This document shows positions 60,811 through 64,000 of a DNA stretch of 64,000 bases, one piece after another. Positions within the stretch are counted from its first letter, which is position 1. Every line of letters begins with the position of its first letter. Source of the stretch: Hippophae tibetana (taxonomy: Eukaryota > Streptophyta > Magnoliopsida > Rosales > Elaeagnaceae); assembly GCA_037013495.1 (NCBI GenBank), contig CM072803.1, forward strand, positions 16,141,501 to 16,205,500, read 5' to 3'. The translations under genes and the position numbers were made by a program. A model generated the notes under the pieces. The model did no database searches and had not been told where the DNA came from. It saw only the letters and a list, made by a program, of their open reading frames with translations.

Positions 60811-61460
60811 GACTATGATTGTTGGCTATTTTCGTAGACAAAATATTTGCATGTAAACTTGTTTTTAAGCTCGATATCAAGTATATCAAGCAAAGTCAAA
60901 GAAACGTCAGAAATTTAGATAGTCGTACTTCAGGTATATCTTTTATAGCTATCACACATAAGATTGTACTCATGTATTTAATAGCACATTTCATAAATCT
61001 GAAATTTTTTTTGCTGCTAAAATATTTATTTAAACTTGAATCAATTTATTACCACTTAATATATTCTGTAATGTGTTTCATTATTTTGAATTTTTTTTTT
61101 CATTTTATACATATATCTTATTCTATATTTTAGCCTATAACTTGTTCTACATTTTAGCCTAAAATTTAGGATATATATTAAAAAAAATGAAACGCATTAA
61201 AGAATAGGCTAAATGGTAGTAAATTGATTCAAGTTTAAATAAATATTTTAGCAGTAAAAATAATTCTCTATTTATGAACACGTGTTATTAAATACATGAC
61301 TGTAATCTTATGTGTGATAGTTATAAAAGATATACATGAAGTACGACTATCTGAAATTATAACGTTTCTTTGACTTTGTTTGATAGACTTGATAGCAAGC
61401 TTAAAAACAAGTTTACATGCAAATGTTTTGTCTACAAAAATAACCAACAATCATAGTTCT
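60811..61460. mobile_element. 650-bp near-palindrome (foldback or long-TIR element)
   Basis: Arms of about 272 bp (60811-61082 and 61187-61460) are inverted copies separated by about 104 bp. The tips are GGACTATGATTGTTGG on the left and, in reverse complement, AGAACTATGATTGTTGG on the right. Each arm shows the same open frame in opposite orientation (FVDK-I/T-FACKLVFKL, QSQRNV), which follows from the symmetry and need not be coding. No clear target duplication was found. Confidence 0.75.
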
Positions 61461-61479
61461 TAGACCTCCGATCATTGTC

Positions 61480-61995
61480 ATACATTCTCCAAAAATTGGG
61501 TGCTAATATAGAACAGTTAATCCTTCTACTTACAGCGAGGTGAGACCTACTCTACGTGGCATGAGATTATCCGTTTTAATCCATAACTGCAAGTTGAACA
61601 GGCCCACGACCATAATTTAATAGTTCAACGGGACCTCAAGGTTTTTTTTCTAGGAAGAAACCCTAAAATGCGGCATGTCATTAAAAGAGTGTCCATTACT
61701 TATAAATACATCACCACTTAGTTTCTTAAGCAATGTGGGATATGTGCGGGCACACTACATCAGGTGCTCACCATAAAGACACAAGTTTTCTAGCAACTAA
61801 GGAATGTTGAGACCTTTTATCAATTCAACACTAGAAGTATTAATCCAATTTATGAGTTTTTTTATATAAATAATTACACTATTCATACAACTATGATTGT
61901 ATTTTTACAATCGTAACCACAATGCTCAATCACATTCTGCCTAAAGAGCAGGGGAAGACCACCCTCTTCAAATTTATGGGGCTATTCCAGATTTT
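61480..61995 (+). other. Promoter- or LTR-like fragment
   Basis: It has a less AT-rich composition, TTATAAATACATC at about 61698 and AGCAATGTGGGATATG at about 61730, a combination common in plant LTRs and promoters. No partner copy is in the window and no gene follows. Confidence 0.25.
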
Positions 61996-62000
61996 GATAA

Positions 62001-64000
62001 CACTATGCCCAAATATATCTTTAAAATCGATTAGGTGAATCGACTTTAAAGAGAGAGACTTTAAGTTTAAAGTTGGTTCAACCTGTGAACCGACTTTAAA
62101 TTATGTATTTTTTTTACACATTTTACTCATGTTTTACTATCCTTAGAACTTGTATTCGATCACATAATAACAAAAAAACCAAATTCTGTTTAAAAGAGTT
62201 AAAATACTACAAATAATTGAAAATTTAAATATTAATTAATTACTTAAGAATTAAATTTATTACAAAATAATAATTTACATTTAATACATATATATATTTA
62301 ACTTAAATTAAAAATAAAATGATATCGCCTTTTTGTCATGGATTTTGTGATATTCCTACTTTATTTCAAATAGAGAAAACTTGATTTGCTTAGAATCATC
62401 AACAATATCTCATTCATAGTGACTATGAAACTAGGCTAGAGAGATGAGATTTTGTGATATCCTTCTTGTGATGTAATAATTTGAAACATGTATTCTTCCA
62501 ATTTTTCACATAAATCCTCAAAAATTTGCATATCATATCTCGTCAATATCATGAAATTTCTTATTTTGACATTTAACAGATAAGTATCGAATCATACTAA
62601 TATCATTATTACTATTTCTACGAACAAATTTAAAGAAACTTTCAACTCTAAAAATATAATCATGCTCAATTCACACTTTGACATTCAAGATTTGTCTATT
62701 TTTTATTAATGACATTAAACATATTTAATATGTATCTAACCAATATATTTCATATATTATTAAATATGAATTCCCTAATTATTAGAATATCTATGAAAAT
62801 ATCATATAAAAATAAATACATAAAAATCAAATAATTAATAAACTCGTGATAACATTAATAATATATAATAAATAATAATTTATATATATATATATAAACA
62901 CATGTAATTAATAATAATAAATATTTTATACATATATAATAATAATAAATATTAATAAACTCATTATACATTATATACATATAAAAACATTATATATATA
63001 TATATATATATTATGTACATGTAAATAATTTTTATTAAAATAAATTAAAAACCTAAATACATAAAATTATTAAAATAAATAAATGAATAAAATACATTCT
63101 TCTCTTCTAAGCTTGAATAAAAATACACAACTTACATAACACAAAAAATTATACACATAATCAATAACACATAATATACATTAAAATAAAAAAAATATGA
63201 ATAATAAGTGTAAAATAATTCATAGAAATACTTACAAGAGTAAATGAAGTGACAAAATGAAAGAAATGAAGGAAAAAAAGTGTTTGATAAGTGAGAAAGT
63301 GAAGGAAAATAGGTATGAAAATTTGAGTATTATGTTAAAAAAATAGTGGATCTAGAAGAGAAATTGAAGAGAAAGAAAACCAAACTGATGGTGTTGAAAA
63401 TGATGGTCGAAAGTGGCCAGAAAAGGAGAAAAAAAAAATAGAGATAATAGACGGTTTTTCTCTATAAGGGAATAAGGAAACACGAGCAAGTATTGTCGGT
63501 AAAGGGAGGAGAGAAGAAGATAAGAAAAAAATAAGGTAGCATCAGTTGACACGTAGGATTGTAAGTCAGTTCTACGTGTCAACAGACGCTACACATGGCT
63601 TAAGTCAGTTGACACGTAGAACTGACTTAAAATCCAACGTGTAGCGTCGATTTTACATGTCAACCGGCTTATAAAATTATAGAAAAATAAAATAATAGTG
63701 TCGGTTGACACGTAGAATCGACGCTACACATAGGATTTTAAGTCGGTTGTACATGTCAACTGATGCTACACGTGACTTAAGTCAGTTGTACATGTCAACC
63801 GACACTGCTATTTTATTTTTTTGTAATTTTTTAAGTTGGTTGACACGTAGAATCGACGCTACACGTATGAACTAATGCTACGCGTGACTTAAGTGGGTTG
63901 ACACGTAGAATTGACATTACACATAGGATTTTAAATCAGTTCTACATGTCAATTGACTTAAAAAATTATAGAAAAATAAAATAGTAACGTCGGTTAACAC
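62001..64000. mobile_element. CACTA-type transposon, left end, running off the window
   Basis: The end CACTATGCCCAAATATATC starts at 62001 after TAA, as in CACTA (En/Spm) elements with a 3-bp duplication. Subterminal repeats follow at once: CGACTTTAAAG and its inverse, including GTTGGTTCAACC and GAACCGACTTTAAA between 62028 and 62100. The middle (62110-63530) is AT-rich without a transposase reading, so the visible part is non-autonomous. A second subterminal-like array fills 63540-64000. It is not proven that both belong to one element. Confidence 0.55.
63540..64000. repeat. Array of GTTGACACGTAGAA / inverted units
   Basis: GTTGACACGTAGAATCGACG, its inverse and near relatives (GTACATGTCAACTGATGC, ACTTAAGTCAGTTG) occur more than ten times in both orientations. 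The phrase ATTATAGAAAAATAAAATA returns at 63675 and 63965 (period about 289 bp) and once inverted at about 63810. This is the style of CACTA subterminal repeats. The array is cut by the window end. Confidence 0.75.

Noticed and set aside
60819-61450. The two short similar ORFs (FVDK-I/T-FACKLVFKL) as paired genes
   Set aside because: They are mirror images created by the inverted repeat. No start context, family or other support was found.
61698-61710. TATA box of a further gene downstream
   Set aside because: No coding sequence follows up to the CACTA end, so it is more likely a repeat remnant.

Overview
The window is nuclear DNA from a flowering plant, most likely a eudicot. It is strongly AT-rich, its genes have introns with plant-type splice sites, and it is crowded with LTR retrotransposons, MITE-like repeats and microsatellites. 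The species cannot be told from the sequence. Only three host genes are well supported: a small secreted IDA-like peptide precursor (5091-5447, minus); an apparently intact SnRK1 beta-3 type regulatory subunit, KINB3 (coding part 30581-31017, minus, with probable 5' UTR exons out to about 39358); and a broken cell-wall-type acid invertase (51117-60227, plus). No tRNA, rRNA or CRISPR array was seen.

Layout. 1-19.5 kb: AT-rich intergenic DNA with hAT-like and other MITE-like repeats, the IDA-like gene, and a decayed Gypsy-like block at about 8.6-12.3 kb. 19.5-29.2 kb: a retrotransposon with two 1.35 kb LTRs that carries only a decayed gag (20713-26752). It is flanked by two copies of an older repeat and by diverged tandem arrays. 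30.3-39.4 kb: the KINB3 locus; a complete but dead Copia element (33700-38567) lies antisense in its presumed 5' UTR intron. 41.8-50.7 kb: a nest. Two Copia fragments of opposite orientation meet at about 42.6 kb, and the minus-strand one is split by a 6.5 kb non-coding LTR element (42867-49393). That element has an Athila/Tat-like primer site, a conserved hairpin motif and a perfect 8-bp array of 40 copies. 51.1-60.2 kb: the invertase pseudogene, with a 5.17 kb Copia element inserted 6 bp downstream of its 9-bp micro-exon. 60.6-64 kb: a retroelement fragment, a 650-bp near-palindrome, and the left end of a CACTA-type transposon that runs off the window.

Function. KINB3 belongs to the SnRK1 energy-sensing kinase and the invertase hydrolyses sucrose in the cell wall, so two sugar-related loci lie about 20 kb apart. 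Nothing in the sequence shows they act together. The invertase looks dead: no in-frame start, several expected splice sites absent, one exon missing. The peptide gene and KINB3 look intact. I found no clear new multi-gene system. The most unusual items are the gag-only element, the ORF-less Athila/Tat-like derivative with its perfect octamer array, the long palindrome, the micro-exon insertion and the double-motif IDA-like precursor.
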